A DNA stretch of 64,000 bases from Sclerotinia nivalis (lineage: Eukaryota > Ascomycota > Leotiomycetes > Helotiales > Sclerotiniaceae): contig JAPEIS010000015.1 of assembly GCA_029531795.1 (NCBI GenBank), forward strand, positions 1,922,001 to 1,986,000. Direction: 5' to 3'. The notes under the pieces were generated by a model. It ran no database searches. It was not told where the DNA came from and saw nothing but the letters and a program-made list of their open reading frames with translations. Positions 1-11,639 of the stretch are shown here, piece after piece. How positions within the stretch are numbered: the stretch's first letter is position 1; every line of letters starts with the position of its first letter. Made by a program: the position numbers and the translations under genes.

Positions 1-3000
1 AGATTGATAGATTTCAAAGTAATTGAAGTTTTAGAAAATCCAAAAAAGTAAGATATATAACTAAAAGTATTCTTTTTAGATTAAATTAATTCATTTTGAT
101 AATATCGGGTATTGTTTATTTTATCTTTAAAGAATCGAATAATATTAGTTTCAATGTACTATATTCTGTAAAATTCGTTTTATATTATTAATTCTTAATT
201 TGATTTATCAATTATTTCTTTATTAGATTTATTCAATATAGATATACTAAAGTATCTAATAATTTTTTTTGATAGATACTTGTTTGAATTTATTGAGCTT
301 ATAGTTATAATTAAAACAATAAATCGAAAATAGATTTTATCTTTATAATCTATGTATTTGTAAATATTGATTAAGTTATTCATTTTAACAAAGATACTTT
401 TGTTTGGATTGTAATTATATTCAATAAAAACTATAATGTATCGTTTTTTCCTTTTTTTTTCAAATAAGATATATTTCTTCAATTGAATTTCCTATTGTAT
501 CAGATTTTGTTGTAAAACAATTATAAAATATAATATATTATAGAATATTATAATAAATCTTTTTGATATATTATTTGATATATATAGATATTAAATATTA
601 AAAAGATTAATAAAAGAATATAATATAAAAGAATCTTTATTATTCTTATTAATATATTATATTGATAATTTTTTGATATAAAGTTTTGTATATTATAGCT
701 TTGTTAGTATATAGATATATAATCAAAATTGTAATATTTTCTTAAGATTCATTTTGTTTATATTAATATTATTCGAGTAATTATGTAACATTTGATAAAG
801 TATCTAGAATATATTATATATTTGATAAATTTTGGAGTAGAATTCAGGATTGATTTTAGGAAGTTCAAGTTTCTTTAATAATTTCTACGATTTGTTTTGT
901 TTATAAAATTTATAAAATTTATTTTATTTATATTTGTTATTGAAATCAAAGATATCCGAAATTTGTAATTCAATAAGAAAGTTTGCATTATTAATATATC
1001 TTTTTTTTATTAATTTCAAGTATTTTAATATATTATAATATCTTATATTATATTTAAAGATTCTTCAATTCCCAAATTAAATTTTCGAAATTTCATTTCA
1101 TTTCATCTAAATCTTCAATATTTATATCTTTTTGATCATTACTGATAATAATATTAAATCTTCGAAATATAATAAATATATTAAATTTAAACTTTATTGA
1201 ATATTCCATTTAAATCTTTAATCTTTTATTTTTAGAAGATATATTTTCATTTAGCAATTGGAATAAAAACTTCTTTTTTGATAATTCGGATTCTGAAAGT
1301 GTTTTCATTTTCCATTTTGAAATTTTTATATTCAATTTTGTATTTTTATAAATCTTTTTTTCAAATTATATTTGCTTTTTGATATTAACTTTCTTTACTG
1401 AAAGAAAATGAATATTCGATTTTAATTGAATATCTCGAATTTCGAATTTCAAAGTAGTATCGATTATAATATTCTTTTTAGTTGTTTTAATAATATTTCT
1501 AATAACGATTCGCAATTTCTTTATATAAATTGAATCTTTAAAATTATCAAAGAAATAAAGTTCGTATTTTGCTAAATCAAATATCTTAGTTTTTTCAAAG
1601 ATCATTATAAGTTTCTTCAAGAATATATCTAACTCGAATTACTAATCAATAAAATTCATCGAATTAAAAAAGAATATATATAAAACATTATTCCAAATAT
1701 TAATCTTTTCGTTTGAAAGTTCAAGCTTTTGAATATCGATTTCTATATCATTTATTACAAATATCCTTATTATAGAAGGTTTGTAATATAGTGATATTGG
1801 TATTGATTCAGAATATATAAAGAATACAAAGGGAGACTAGTTTAATAGTTATGATTGAAATATAGAGGGAAGTTGATTTAGCGGTTATGGTTGAGATGCA
1901 GAGGAAGGCTGGTTTGGCGGTTATAATTGAAATACAGAGAGAAGCTAGTTTGGGGGTTATAATTGAAATGCAAAATGATAAGAAGAAGGATAGAAAAAGA
2001 CATTTTTAGTATTAAACAATAAAATTAGAGAAAATTGATATTGTTGAAGTAGAGATGTATTTATAATATTACTTAGAAAATTATTATTCAGGATTGGAAT
2101 TAAATTTAAAAAGTATTGAAAATTAAATAAAATCTATGATTTAAAGAAAACCTTATAATATTTATTATATTATAATATAATATTAGATTTTTTAAAAGTT
2201 TTTCCTTTATTTGAGTTTACTTATTGAAAATAAACTTTAAATCTTTGTTTTAATTATTCTTTAGATAAATCGTATATTTTGATATAGATTATAATAATAT
2301 TCTATATAGAATAATTGACTAAATGAACAATTGTATTTGTAATCAGAAAAACTAATAGAGTTTTGTTTTGATTTATTACAAATCTTTGAATAATAAAATC
2401 AATACTTTATTGAATAAAGTAATTGTTCAATTTTATAGATATTGATACTAAAAATTGGTTTATAGGTATTTCTTTAAAAATACTAAATCCTTTAATGAGT
2501 TTTGAAATTATTAAAATATAATCTTTAAAAAATGAATCTATAATATAGAAAAAAATAAAGAGTAGATTTGCAATAGTTATCTTAAATATTAATATTTTGA
2601 GTAGTTTAGTAGTTTAAAGTAAAAAAAGATAAGGAAATTTTAAAAGTAGTATTTATAAATAGATATAGAAGATATAAAAGGTAAAAAGTGTAAATAAAAG
2701 AAATATGAATAAAAGTGTTTAAAAATAAATAAAACAAACAGAATTATAAATAATGTTTAGTTAAAAATGATAAGGGCTTTTCAAGATCTAAATATAATAT
2801 TATCAAAGAAAAAGAAAGAGTATTAGAAATCTATAAAAGCTAATTTTAGTTTTAGAAAAAGCAATATAAACTTTGAAATGATATAAAGTAATAATAAACC
2901 TTTTTATAGATATAAGCTTTTTGTATATATATAGAAAATGAATGAATAAAATATATAGTTTTGTATAAAAAGCTATAAAATAATATCAAGTTAATTGTAT

Positions 3001-3014
3001 TTGGAATTAACTAT
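1..3014. other. AT-rich decayed repeat DNA
   Basis: This stretch is extremely A+T rich, dominated by TA/AT/AA runs, and every frame is broken by stops at short intervals. No intact gene is visible. Short open stretches of 80-95 codons on the minus strand (195-482, 1366-1620) are Lys/Ile/Asn-rich, as expected from random AT-rich sequence, and I do not treat them as genes. A short tandem repeat at 1835-1978 is listed separately. The pattern fits old transposon DNA eroded by C-to-T mutation on both strands (RIP), but I could not assign a family here. Confidence 0.7.
1835..1978. repeat. 36-bp minisatellite, four imperfect copies
   Basis: Four consecutive copies of a 36-bp unit lie head to tail. 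Each contains a core reading GGTTATAATTGAAAT or a close variant (AGTTATGATTGAAAT, GGTTATGGTTGAGAT). The unit is a whole number of codons, and the copies differ mostly by transitions. The block is purine-rich and more G-rich than its surroundings, so it may be a remnant of a repetitive coding segment inside a decayed element. No stop-free frame extends beyond it. Confidence 0.75.
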
Positions 3015-3016
3015 TA

Positions 3017-4853
3017 AGTCTAGTACCCCACTTTTCGGCCACCCCCTCTTTTCGGCCACCCCAAAAAACTCTTCGTTATGAGTACTCTATTTCATTCAAT
3101 CTTTAATAATTCAACAATTATTCAATCAATTGATCTGAAATTTGAATATATTATTATTTACAAGATGTCAAATCTATATACTGAAGATGATATTGTTATA
3201 GCTTTTAATGCGATTGTAAATGGTATATCTATATATCGGGTTAGTTCAGAATATAAAATTCCTTGTACTATATTTCAAAATCGAATCTATAATTATCTAT
3301 CTCATAAAAAAGATGTACAAAATCAGCAAAAGATAACTCTGATTCAAAAGAAAAGATTAGTAGAATAGATATTAGTATAGGAATCATTGGATATTAATTC
3401 TATGTAGCGACAAATAAAGAAAATAAATAAAAACTTTTTTGAAATAAGAAAAGATAATTTATTATTTGAAAAGAAGTGATTATATAGTTTTTTGGTTAGA
3501 AATCCTGAAATCAGAATCAAAAGGCAATATAGGATCGATTTCGTTTGTATTTCAGATACAATTGATGAAATTATTCACAAATGATTTGAAAAATTGTATT
3601 TGCCTGATATTAAATATATCAAACTCAAAAACAAATGAAATATAGATAAAGTAAGCATTATAGAAGATCAGGATTTTAATGAATTAATAGTAGAAAGCTT
3701 TCAACAATATTTTATTCAAAAAAACAGTTTGGTTTAAGAATTTGGATTTCTTTTATTGAATACATTTTAGCAATCAGTAAAGCCCTTTCCCTGTTTATTA
3801 TTTACAAGGGTTCAAAAATCCAATAACAATAATTCTCTATAGATCTTATTCTATATAAAGATTGAAACTTTATTATAATTGAAAATGAATAGACGATTAA
3901 TAAAACAGCTTTTCAATAATTGAAAAAGGTTTTTATATCTCAAACAATTCTTTCTTAGCCAAAGAAAACTAAATTACTTATTTCGGATGATTATAAAAAT
4001 TATAAAATTATTGAATTTATAATAGAATATTTCAAATACAATATACACCTTTTATTTTTACTATTATATATATTACATATATTACAATTATTGGATTTAT
4101 CGATATTCTTGCCTTTCAAAAACAAATACAAGTATTATCTTAATAAATTAAATTCTATATCAGATTCTACATTAATTGAAAAGTATAGCTTTTTTAAATA
4201 CTATCAAAAAACAAGAATAAAAAGTTTAACAATCTATAATATCAAAGAGGAATAGAAAGCTTCAGATTTATAGCTTCAAAACCACACTAAACCCATTTTT
4301 CAATAGATTATTATTCTAGAATAACAACCAAAAAATTATTATTCAAAACCCTCCTTCAAATAATAATCCTACATTTCAATGAAACAAAAAGATATCTTTT
4401 ATTAAATAAAAAACCCCTCAAAAAACAAATAATATTCGAAACTATATTTATATTATGATTTGAGAAAAAGAAACCGATCTTCCAATTCATCGATTACTTT
4501 TTCAAAAGATTTCGAAAGGATTTGATACTAAGGATTATATACTTATACTAGTAGAATATTGAATAAAGTAATTAGAATATAAAATAAAGTATATTATATC
4601 TAAAAAAAGAAGGATAATTAAAACTAATCCGAATTCGAAGTTTACAAAGATTAAAGCTATTCGAAAAGCGCAAATTGAAACTAAGGATCGTGAAATTGAT
4701 AAAGATGATTCTAATAATGATTATGAAATAAATTCTACAGACAATTGTATTGAAATAGAATAATTGTTGAGTTATTAAGGTTTAAAATTTATATAATGGT
4801 TTTTTTTGGGGTGGCCGAAAAGAGGGGGTAGCCGAAAAGTGGGGTACTAGACT
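3017..4853 (+). mobile_element. Decayed pogo/Fot1-like (Tc1/mariner superfamily) DNA transposon
   Basis: The element is 1,837 bp long with near-identical terminal inverted repeats that begin AGTCTAGTACCCCAC and contain a doubled TTTTCGGCCACCCC block. It is flanked on both sides by TA (3015-3016 and 4854-4855), the target duplication of Tc1/mariner elements. The length is normal for the Fot1/pogo group. Inside, a plus-strand ORF carries a psq-type helix-turn-helix, and a more downstream segment resembles the C-terminal DDE region. Many in-frame stops make it non-autonomous now. The ends match those of the MITE at 6126-6929 over the first 13 bases. Confidence 0.85.
3078..4760 (+). pseudogene. 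Broken pogo/Fot1-type transposase
   Basis: The open part (3078-3368, 96 codons) encodes an N-terminal psq-like helix-turn-helix. The recognisable core runs from LYTEDDIVIAFNAI through VSSEYKIPCTIFQNRI, the usual DNA-binding start of fungal pogo transposases. Translation then meets repeated stops. Around 4070-4130 a segment reads LQLLDLSIFLPFK, resembling the conserved LQPLDVxxFxPLK stretch near the last catalytic Asp of DDE_1 transposases. The order (HTH, then DDE) and position inside matching inverted repeats support the call. Stops of TAA/TAG type where Gln or Trp would be expected fit RIP decay. Confidence 0.7.
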
Positions 4854-4855
4854 TA

Positions 4856-6125
4856 TATTCCATTATTATATTCCATTATTATACTTTATTATTATATTTA
4901 TCATTTTGTCAAGTATCATTGTATAATTGTTTAGTATGACATTTTCTTGTGTATATTGTTATAAATAGTTGAAATAATTGAGGAATTTAACAAATTACGA
5001 AAATTCTTGTAAAGTTTGTAAAAGATAATAAAAAGATCAAAAAAAAAATATAATATATAATATTTGAAAAGAAAAGAGAATATTAACGATATTTTTAATC
5101 ATATAAATGATAATATAGGTACTGGTAAAGTGATATCTTTGATATCTAAATTAAAACTATTAAATTATAAAAGCTAATATACTTTTTTAGATATTATTAA
5201 TAATCTCGAATATAAGGATATTAAGAATGCTTTTTCGCTATTATCTCCTATTTCAAACTCCTTTAATTGTAATTCAATTTTATCTTGTTTCAATTATCAA
5301 AGTTTTTTCGATTATAATTTATTTTCCTATTCAAATAACGATTATGTTAGTTTATTTATAACAAATGAATATTATTACAATTCGGAAAATAATATTAATT
5401 TTGAAGATACCGAAATAGAAGTTAATATTAATAATAATATAGAAAATATTAATAATATTGGTTTCAAGGATTCTACAATACAAGAATCTATTAGTAACAA
5501 AGTATCAAAGTAATAACAAAATCTATATTTTTCAGTTTCAAGAATTATATATTTATATATCTCAACAATAGAAAACTTTTATATATAAAATAGAAAGTAT
5601 ATAATTATTATAATTGATATTGATAAGCTTTTGTTAAATTTAAAAAATAAGTTTTGGATTTAATTAAAGTTTTCTTTATTTGTAGAATTGGATTGATAGA
5701 TATCTTTCTTTTTGAAAGCAATTTACAAAATATATATTTAATAATTTCGTTTAATAGTTTCGAAAAGAGTAATTAGTAAGTTTCTATAAGCTCCTGTTCT
5801 TTAATAATTGATTTCTATTAAAAATTATAAATAGATTGAGAATTGGTTTTATAATATTCTCTATAGTATTCTAAATTATAATATTTAATTGATTGATATT
5901 ATTACTTTCGAGAAAATCTCAATTATACTATCTTTATTGAAAATGAAGATTCAATATCGAAGTATTATTGATTGTATTCATTTTTTGTTTAGATATCGGC
6001 TTTTCGCTTTAGATTTGTTTTGGATATCAATCTGTCAATTTAATTCAAAAGATTGTCGAATGTATATTGAAATATATATTGAAATTTGATAATAGAATAT
6101 ATAAAAGAAGTTGTTTTTTAGAGTA
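4856..6125. other. AT-rich decayed DNA between two transposons
   Basis: No intact gene is visible. A plus-strand stretch at about 5215-5512 is open for about 100 codons and is Asn/Ser/Tyr-rich. It reads as decayed or random coding sequence and has no recognisable domain. The open segment at 5889-6089 is likewise AT-biased. Part of this region may be the interrupted downstream portion of the Gypsy relic that resumes at 6932, but similarity is too weak to assert. Confidence 0.5.
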
Positions 6126-6929
6126 AGTCTAGTACCCCCTTTTTGGGCCACCCCTAATTTGGGCCACCCTTTTACACCAAAAATCATCATTTTCACCTAT
6201 TAATAACTTTACAACGAATATATATAATTTGATAAAATTTGAATTACAGATTTATTATATAATTATAGATCAATTCTGAAAATTTCAGATTTTTCGTATT
6301 TTTATTGGTCGAGATATTGAAAGTTGAAATTACAATTTTCAATTTGTATAGGATTTACATACAAATTTTAAAAACTTGAAAATCTTAAATAACTTTTCAA
6401 CAAAAATAATTAAAAATAAACTATAAATCTTTTAAGGATTTTTGAATCAAAATTTACCAAATAGATCAAATTATTTAAAAAAATAATTTACAGAAAATCT
6501 TTTAATCAAAATATCATGATTTTTAATCCCTGTAAAATCTAAAAACATCAATAAAAGTTTTTTTATATTATTTAAAATTCAAAATGTTAATCTATTATAT
6601 AATATTTGATTTAAAGATTTCAAAGAAATTTATATTTTATTTTTAATAATTTTTGTTGAAAAGTTATTTAAGATTTTCAAGTTTTTAAAATTTGTATATA
6701 AATCCTATATAAATTGAAAATCAAAATTTCAACCTTCAATATCTCGACCAATAAAATCGCGAAAAATCTGAAATTCTCAGAATTTAATATTATATAAGTA
6801 ATAAATCTATATTCAAAATTTCCAAAAATTATATTTATAAATAAAAAAGTTATAAAGATCGATTTTCGTCATTTTTGGTGTAAAAAGATGGCCCAAATTA
6901 GGGGTGGCCCAAAAAGGGGGTACTAGACT
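6126..6929. mobile_element. Fold-back MITE (804 bp, near-complete inverted repeat)
   Basis: The element starts AGTCTAGTACCCCC and ends with its reverse complement, flanked by TA on each side (6124-6125, 6930-6931). The inverted repetition does not stop at short termini. The left half from 6126 to about 6500 can be aligned with the reverse complement of about 6560-6929, for example TTTTATTGGTCGAGATATTGAA on the left and its complement on the right. It encodes no protein. Its first 13 bases are the same as those of the 3017-4853 transposon, which suggests mobilisation by the same pogo-type transposase. A transcript would fold into a hairpin of several hundred base pairs. Confidence 0.85.
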
Positions 6930-6931
6930 TA

Positions 6932-7570
6932 ACTATTGTTTCATTAATAATTGTAAGTAATAAAATATAATTAATAAAATTATGAAGTCTAAATATTTTG
7001 TAAAAGTTGTTTCGAATTCGTATTTATTAATATCGATTTATAAGCCAATATCTTATAGTTTTTGGATTATATTATAAATATATTCTTGATATTGATTCTT
7101 ATCTTCAAAGTATATAGGAATATTATTAAAATATATAATACAATATTTATTCAATTCGTTAAACAAAATATGATTAATATAATATTGGAATAATACTGAT
7201 ATATTGTAAAAACCAAAAAGTATAATTAATAATTTAAATAATCCAAATTGAATAATAAAAATAGTTTTCTATTTGTTATCCTCTATAATACGAAGTTTAT
7301 TAAAAACAACAATAATATCTAATTTGATATAGATTTTTATATTACAAAAAACATCTAGAATTTCTTGAATAATTAATAAAAGATATCGATTCTTAATAAT
7401 AACATTATTCAAATTACAATAATCTTAACAAATACAAACCTCTCTATTAGATTTGATTACTAGAAATAATGAAACTATACTTCGTAATCTTGATTTCTGA
7501 ATAAAACCTTTAACAAAATTATCATCGATCCATTTTCGAGTTATTTTTAATTCGAAAAAGAACAAAAAAC
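6932..7570 (-). pseudogene. Ty3/Gypsy reverse transcriptase relic
   Basis: Read on the minus strand, the sequence follows the standard order of Gypsy reverse transcriptase: NFVKGFIQKS, then NRYLLLIIQEIL (for DRYPLPLIxExL), KLDIIVVFNKLRI (for TKLDLxxAFNxIRI), FGLFKLLIILFG (for YGLFEYLVMPFG), a position equivalent to YLDD now reading YFNNIPIYFED, and NKYEFET (for KCEFE). Stops interrupt it, and its composition is strongly AT-shifted. It stops being recognisable exactly where the MITE begins at 6929, so the MITE probably inserted just downstream of this motif. This relic is much more eroded than the Gypsy copy at 11409-17046. Confidence 0.8.
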
Positions 7571-10500
7571 GATTTTTGAAATATAAAGATTCTTTTTTAA
7601 ATATTAACTTTATCTTATAATCCCATATTCAATATGAAAGAAATATATCTATATAACAAAATAGAAAAATAAATAATTTGTTTTAAAACTATAAAAAAAG
7701 CTTTTCCTTGATTTCGTTATTACTGAATAATGATTTGTTATTAAGGAATTTCTCAATATCCATTTCTATTATTTTCTGAAAGTATTCTGATTAATAATAA
7801 TGATAAACAAAATTGTAAAACTTCAAAGATATTTTAATTAATATATCGATGATATTGTTTTTTCTTTATAATATATCCTTGAAATCTTGTTTCTGAAAAA
7901 CTGGAATTATTGTTATTTTATATAAACATTCTTATCGGATAATCTTTTTTGTTCGATCCAATTCCTTTTATATAAAATATATAACTTTCATTTTATTTTA
8001 TTAATAAAAAGATATAAAACTAATAGTTTATAATCAATAGATATTATTTAAATCTGATCTTGTATTAATAATGTTCTCGATTTGTTTTTTTGGGATTGGG
8101 ATTGATAATAATAATAAAGATTCATTCTTTGATATTGATTTCGATCAATATTATCCAATAATCTTTTATATAGACTTATATTAAATAGAATATCAATTTA
8201 GTATCATTTATATTTGAAACGATATCTTTTTATTATAAACTTTTATACAATAATGATTTATATCAAATATCAAGGTTTTATCGATTTACAAATCGATTCT
8301 AAAGTCTTCCATCGATTCATAATCTTCATCTATAGAAACCAATTCATTATAATTTTGCTTCAACAGCTTTTTTAAAACCATTCTAAAATTTTGAATATAT
8401 ATTTTATCTTTGTTTTTATCTTCGACAAATAGTAATAAATATCAGAAAGAATTCTTCTTTATACTAAAAAGGAAAGTTTTAACTGAAAATAATATATCAA
8501 AAACTTTATTAATAAATGATTTTGTAAATATATTATTTTTGTATATTTGATCTATATATATTAACGAAGGGATTATTGATACTTATATTAGATCGATTAT
8601 ACTATAAAAACAACAACATATTATACAATATTAAGAATTGAAAAAAAGAATTATATTCTATTAATTTATATATAAATTATAGCATTGTAATTATAATAAT
8701 CCGAAAATAATTGGAATTTCTTTAGAAAGTTTTATAACAAAAAATAATTATATTTCTTTATATTATTTTATTATTATATTTATCACAAAATAATCAATAA
8801 TAATATCTATAATATTTTCATTTGCCAAATAGAATTCGTAACAATATAATAAAAGTCGAATTGAGATATTGTTTCAATTAACAAAAAAACAATCAACGAA
8901 TACCTTTCCTAAATATTCACTATTAATCAAACTAATCATATTAAAAGAAGAAGAGTATATTAAAAATATAATAATTTGAACAAATAAAAATTTATTATCT
9001 ATAAAATTGAATTGTAAAGATTCTTTGTTAATTATTACTTATTATATCTATTCTATATCCTTTGATAACTTTTACAAACAATTTATCACAAAAATTAAAC
9101 TTTTCCCGAATACTCTTGAATAGATATAGATAACAATGATATTGTATTACAAAAAGATATATTTGATACATTTTCTGATAATATTAATACTTCTTCTTTA
9201 ATAAATCCAATAAATATATTAAAATATTATTATTAATGATTATTATAATCTTAATAAATACCTCATTGAAAACTTCTACAATCAATTAAATTAAAGAAAT
9301 AATATTATTGAATTTGAAACTATACTTGATATCTTCCTTATTGATAACCATCTCGATTAATTGAACTATTCGAACAATATTAATAATTTTGATATAATTG
9401 ATAATTACTTTTCAAATAACTACTTCCACAAAAAATACCTTTATATCTATTTACATTTCTTATAATATCGATTTATTTCTGTGCTTCATAATCTGTAATT
9501 CGATAATCAAATTGTTTACAAAAATAATATAAATTATAAAGATATTTATACTCTCATTATATTTATTTAAGGGTTTTGATTGTATCGAAATCCATAAGAT
9601 CGTTTTGAATATAAAATACTAATAATATTTATTGTTAAATATAAATTGAACTAAGTTTCGAAAAGTTTGTATTATAATATTCATTATCCTAACAATTTTG
9701 ACTCTATATTTGGAACTTCTTTCTTTATTCTTCGATATCAATAAATTCGCAAAAAATTAAATTGTCTTTTATTAATACCTTCAATTCATCGATAAATTTT
9801 TGTTTCATTACAAAAATCATTTTTCGAAGAGTCTTTCCATTAAATATACTCAAATATTCCAATTGTAAATAAAAAAAAGAAAACAAAGTTTTTTCATTTA
9901 TTTTGAATTTATCGAATTTGATTATTATCTTATATTCAACATCAATTGAAATATAAAGACTATCGAATTTTTTCAAGAATATATCTACAATAATAAATTC
10001 CGATATATTATCTATAATTCCTTTTATATCCTTTCGTTTTTTTTATTAAATTATTTCTTTCAAAAGAGAAATTATATATAACAATTTCTTTTATTCTATA
10101 TCGAAAACTACAGAATCGTTTTTTCAATAGATATATAAATCTATTTTCCAATCTTTATATTCGTTTTATTAAATAAAAAGATCTGTTTTTTCACTTTTGA
10201 ACAATTCAAGATTTTTCATAATTTATTATAATCAATAAATTGATACAATAGGATTTGTACCAATAAATAATTAATCAAGTTATTCCCGAAAAGTAAAGTT
10301 CTGGATTATTAATCTTATATTGGCTGTATTGCTTAATTGCAGATCTCCTTATAGTATATATATTTCTTGTTAGTATTATTTTGCTTAAACTAATATCCGT
10401 TTTATGAAATTGAACAAATATTATATATATACAATAGCTTTAGAGTTCTATATATTGATAAATATATCGAAAACAAAAATTAGATCTTTAAGATCTTCAT

Positions 10501-10990
10501 CTTCAATACTAAAAAGTTCGTATACAAACTATTGATAATTAAAGAAAACAAACTTAATATACTTTTGAAACTTAGGCATTATCTTTGATTGGATTAAAAG
10601 TATCGATAATTCTGATGAAATTAATTGAATAGTATCTGATATAATGATGGATTATTTAAAACAATCTTAAAAACTAAAGTATAATTGTAGGATCTTTGAT
10701 TTCGATTGTATAACGATGTAATACTAGTTAAATCGAAATCTGGATCTGAATCTGAGTCTGGGTTTGGATTTGGATCTAGATCTGAATCTAAATTGGAATC
10801 GAATTAAAACATTGTTTATTGTTTATTGATATATTGATAATCGAAGTTTCCGAGTATTTTGTAAAATTGATTATTTGGCAAGATTAGATTGTCTTTCTCG
10901 TTCAACAATAGAATCTTTATAAAGGATAGAATATACTATCACAATAATAATAAAGTGCTTTAAGATATAATGATATTCTATAAAGAAAAA
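7571..10990. other. AT-rich decayed DNA upstream of the Gypsy relic
   Basis: By position this is where the gag, protease and early pol part of the minus-strand Gypsy relic should lie, but no domain can be recognised. Stops are frequent in all frames. An 83-codon minus-strand stretch at 9725-9976 is the longest opening and shows no motif. A degenerate 6-bp tandem repeat is found at about 10734-10802. Confidence 0.55.
10734..10802. repeat. Degenerate hexanucleotide repeat (GGATCT/GAATCT type)
   Basis: About eleven imperfect copies of a 6-bp unit alternate between TGGATC, TGAATC, TGAGTC, TGGGTT and TGGATT. On the minus strand one frame would give alternating acidic and polar residues (Asp/Ser/Asn/Pro). 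It may be the remains of a low-complexity coding segment of a transposon protein, but no surrounding ORF survives. Confidence 0.6.
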
Positions 10991-11082
10991 AGAAAATATT
11001 AGAAAAAACGCCGACTATATAAAGGATGGATGCCTTAGGCAACCATGCAGACTAGCTAGGAACGGGTTACAAACCCGTGACA
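10991..11082 (-). repeat. Probable LTR edge of the decayed Gypsy element
   Basis: A GC-richer island stands out in very AT-rich sequence. On the minus strand it starts TGTCACGGG, the same start as the 213-bp LTRs at 11409 and 16834 (TGTCACGGG). The sequence directly after it differs, so this would be an LTR of a related but distinct family. A perfect 7-bp stem (ACGGGTT/AACCCGT with loop ACA) lies at 11062-11078. Placement fits the 5' end of the minus-strand pol relic at 6932-7570. The LTR's other end and a partner LTR were not found. Confidence 0.4.
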
Positions 11083-11403
11083 GAATATATTAAATCGAAT
11101 AAGAATATAAAAAGAAGATAATAAAGAAACAAAAAATATATCTTTTATCAAAAACAACAATCGAAATAATTCAAAGTAGAAAAAAAAGAAAAGCTTCGAT
11201 TAAAACCATATTATAAAAGATCAATAGAAAACAAACTAGAAACTAAAAAATAGAAATTATAAATTAAAAAATAAACAAACAAAATATAAAAAAATAATTC
11301 TTTTTTGATTTAGATTGATTTTATAATATAATGATTATATTTTTTATATTGAAGATAAAATCACTACTAATAGTTTTGATCATTATTAACAATTTTATAT
11401 TGG
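11083..11403. other. AT-rich spacer between two Gypsy elements
   Basis: About 320 bp of A-rich, low-complexity sequence has no ORF or recognisable motif. It ends at the ATTTT target duplication of the intact-structure Gypsy element. Confidence 0.6.
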
Positions 11404-11408
11404 ATTTT

Positions 11409-11621
11409 TATCACGGAGGCAGCAGACAGGATAACAGAAATCACTTTTATTGATAAGACGTAGCTTGAAGAGCTACGTTTTTATAGAAGGAACGGTTCCT
11501 TAAATATATTTATGTGTAGCGTTAGCCCTGATCGGGGCTAGCCTACATTTATCCGAGGTCCGATTCTTATGGGTCGGAACCCGAGCGGTTTCTGTATATT
11601 ATATATGGGGATTCTGTGATA
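11409..11621 (-). repeat. 3' LTR of the Gypsy element
   Basis: This 213-bp copy pairs with 16834-17046. It is bounded by TATCAC and GTGATA on the plus strand; the partner ends GTGACA, so the expected TG...CA terminus has one transition here. It contains an internal CGGGGCTAGC-type inverted repeat. Compared with its partner, nearly all changes are C to T or G to A. Confidence 0.9.
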
Positions 11622-11639
11622 GTATTTCCTTTCTTAGGG

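Noticed and set aside
195..1620. Minus-strand ORFs of 84-95 codons in the AT-rich block
   Set aside because: Composition is nearly all Lys/Ile/Asn/Tyr/Phe, as expected from random AT-rich DNA; no domain and no neighbouring coding signal.
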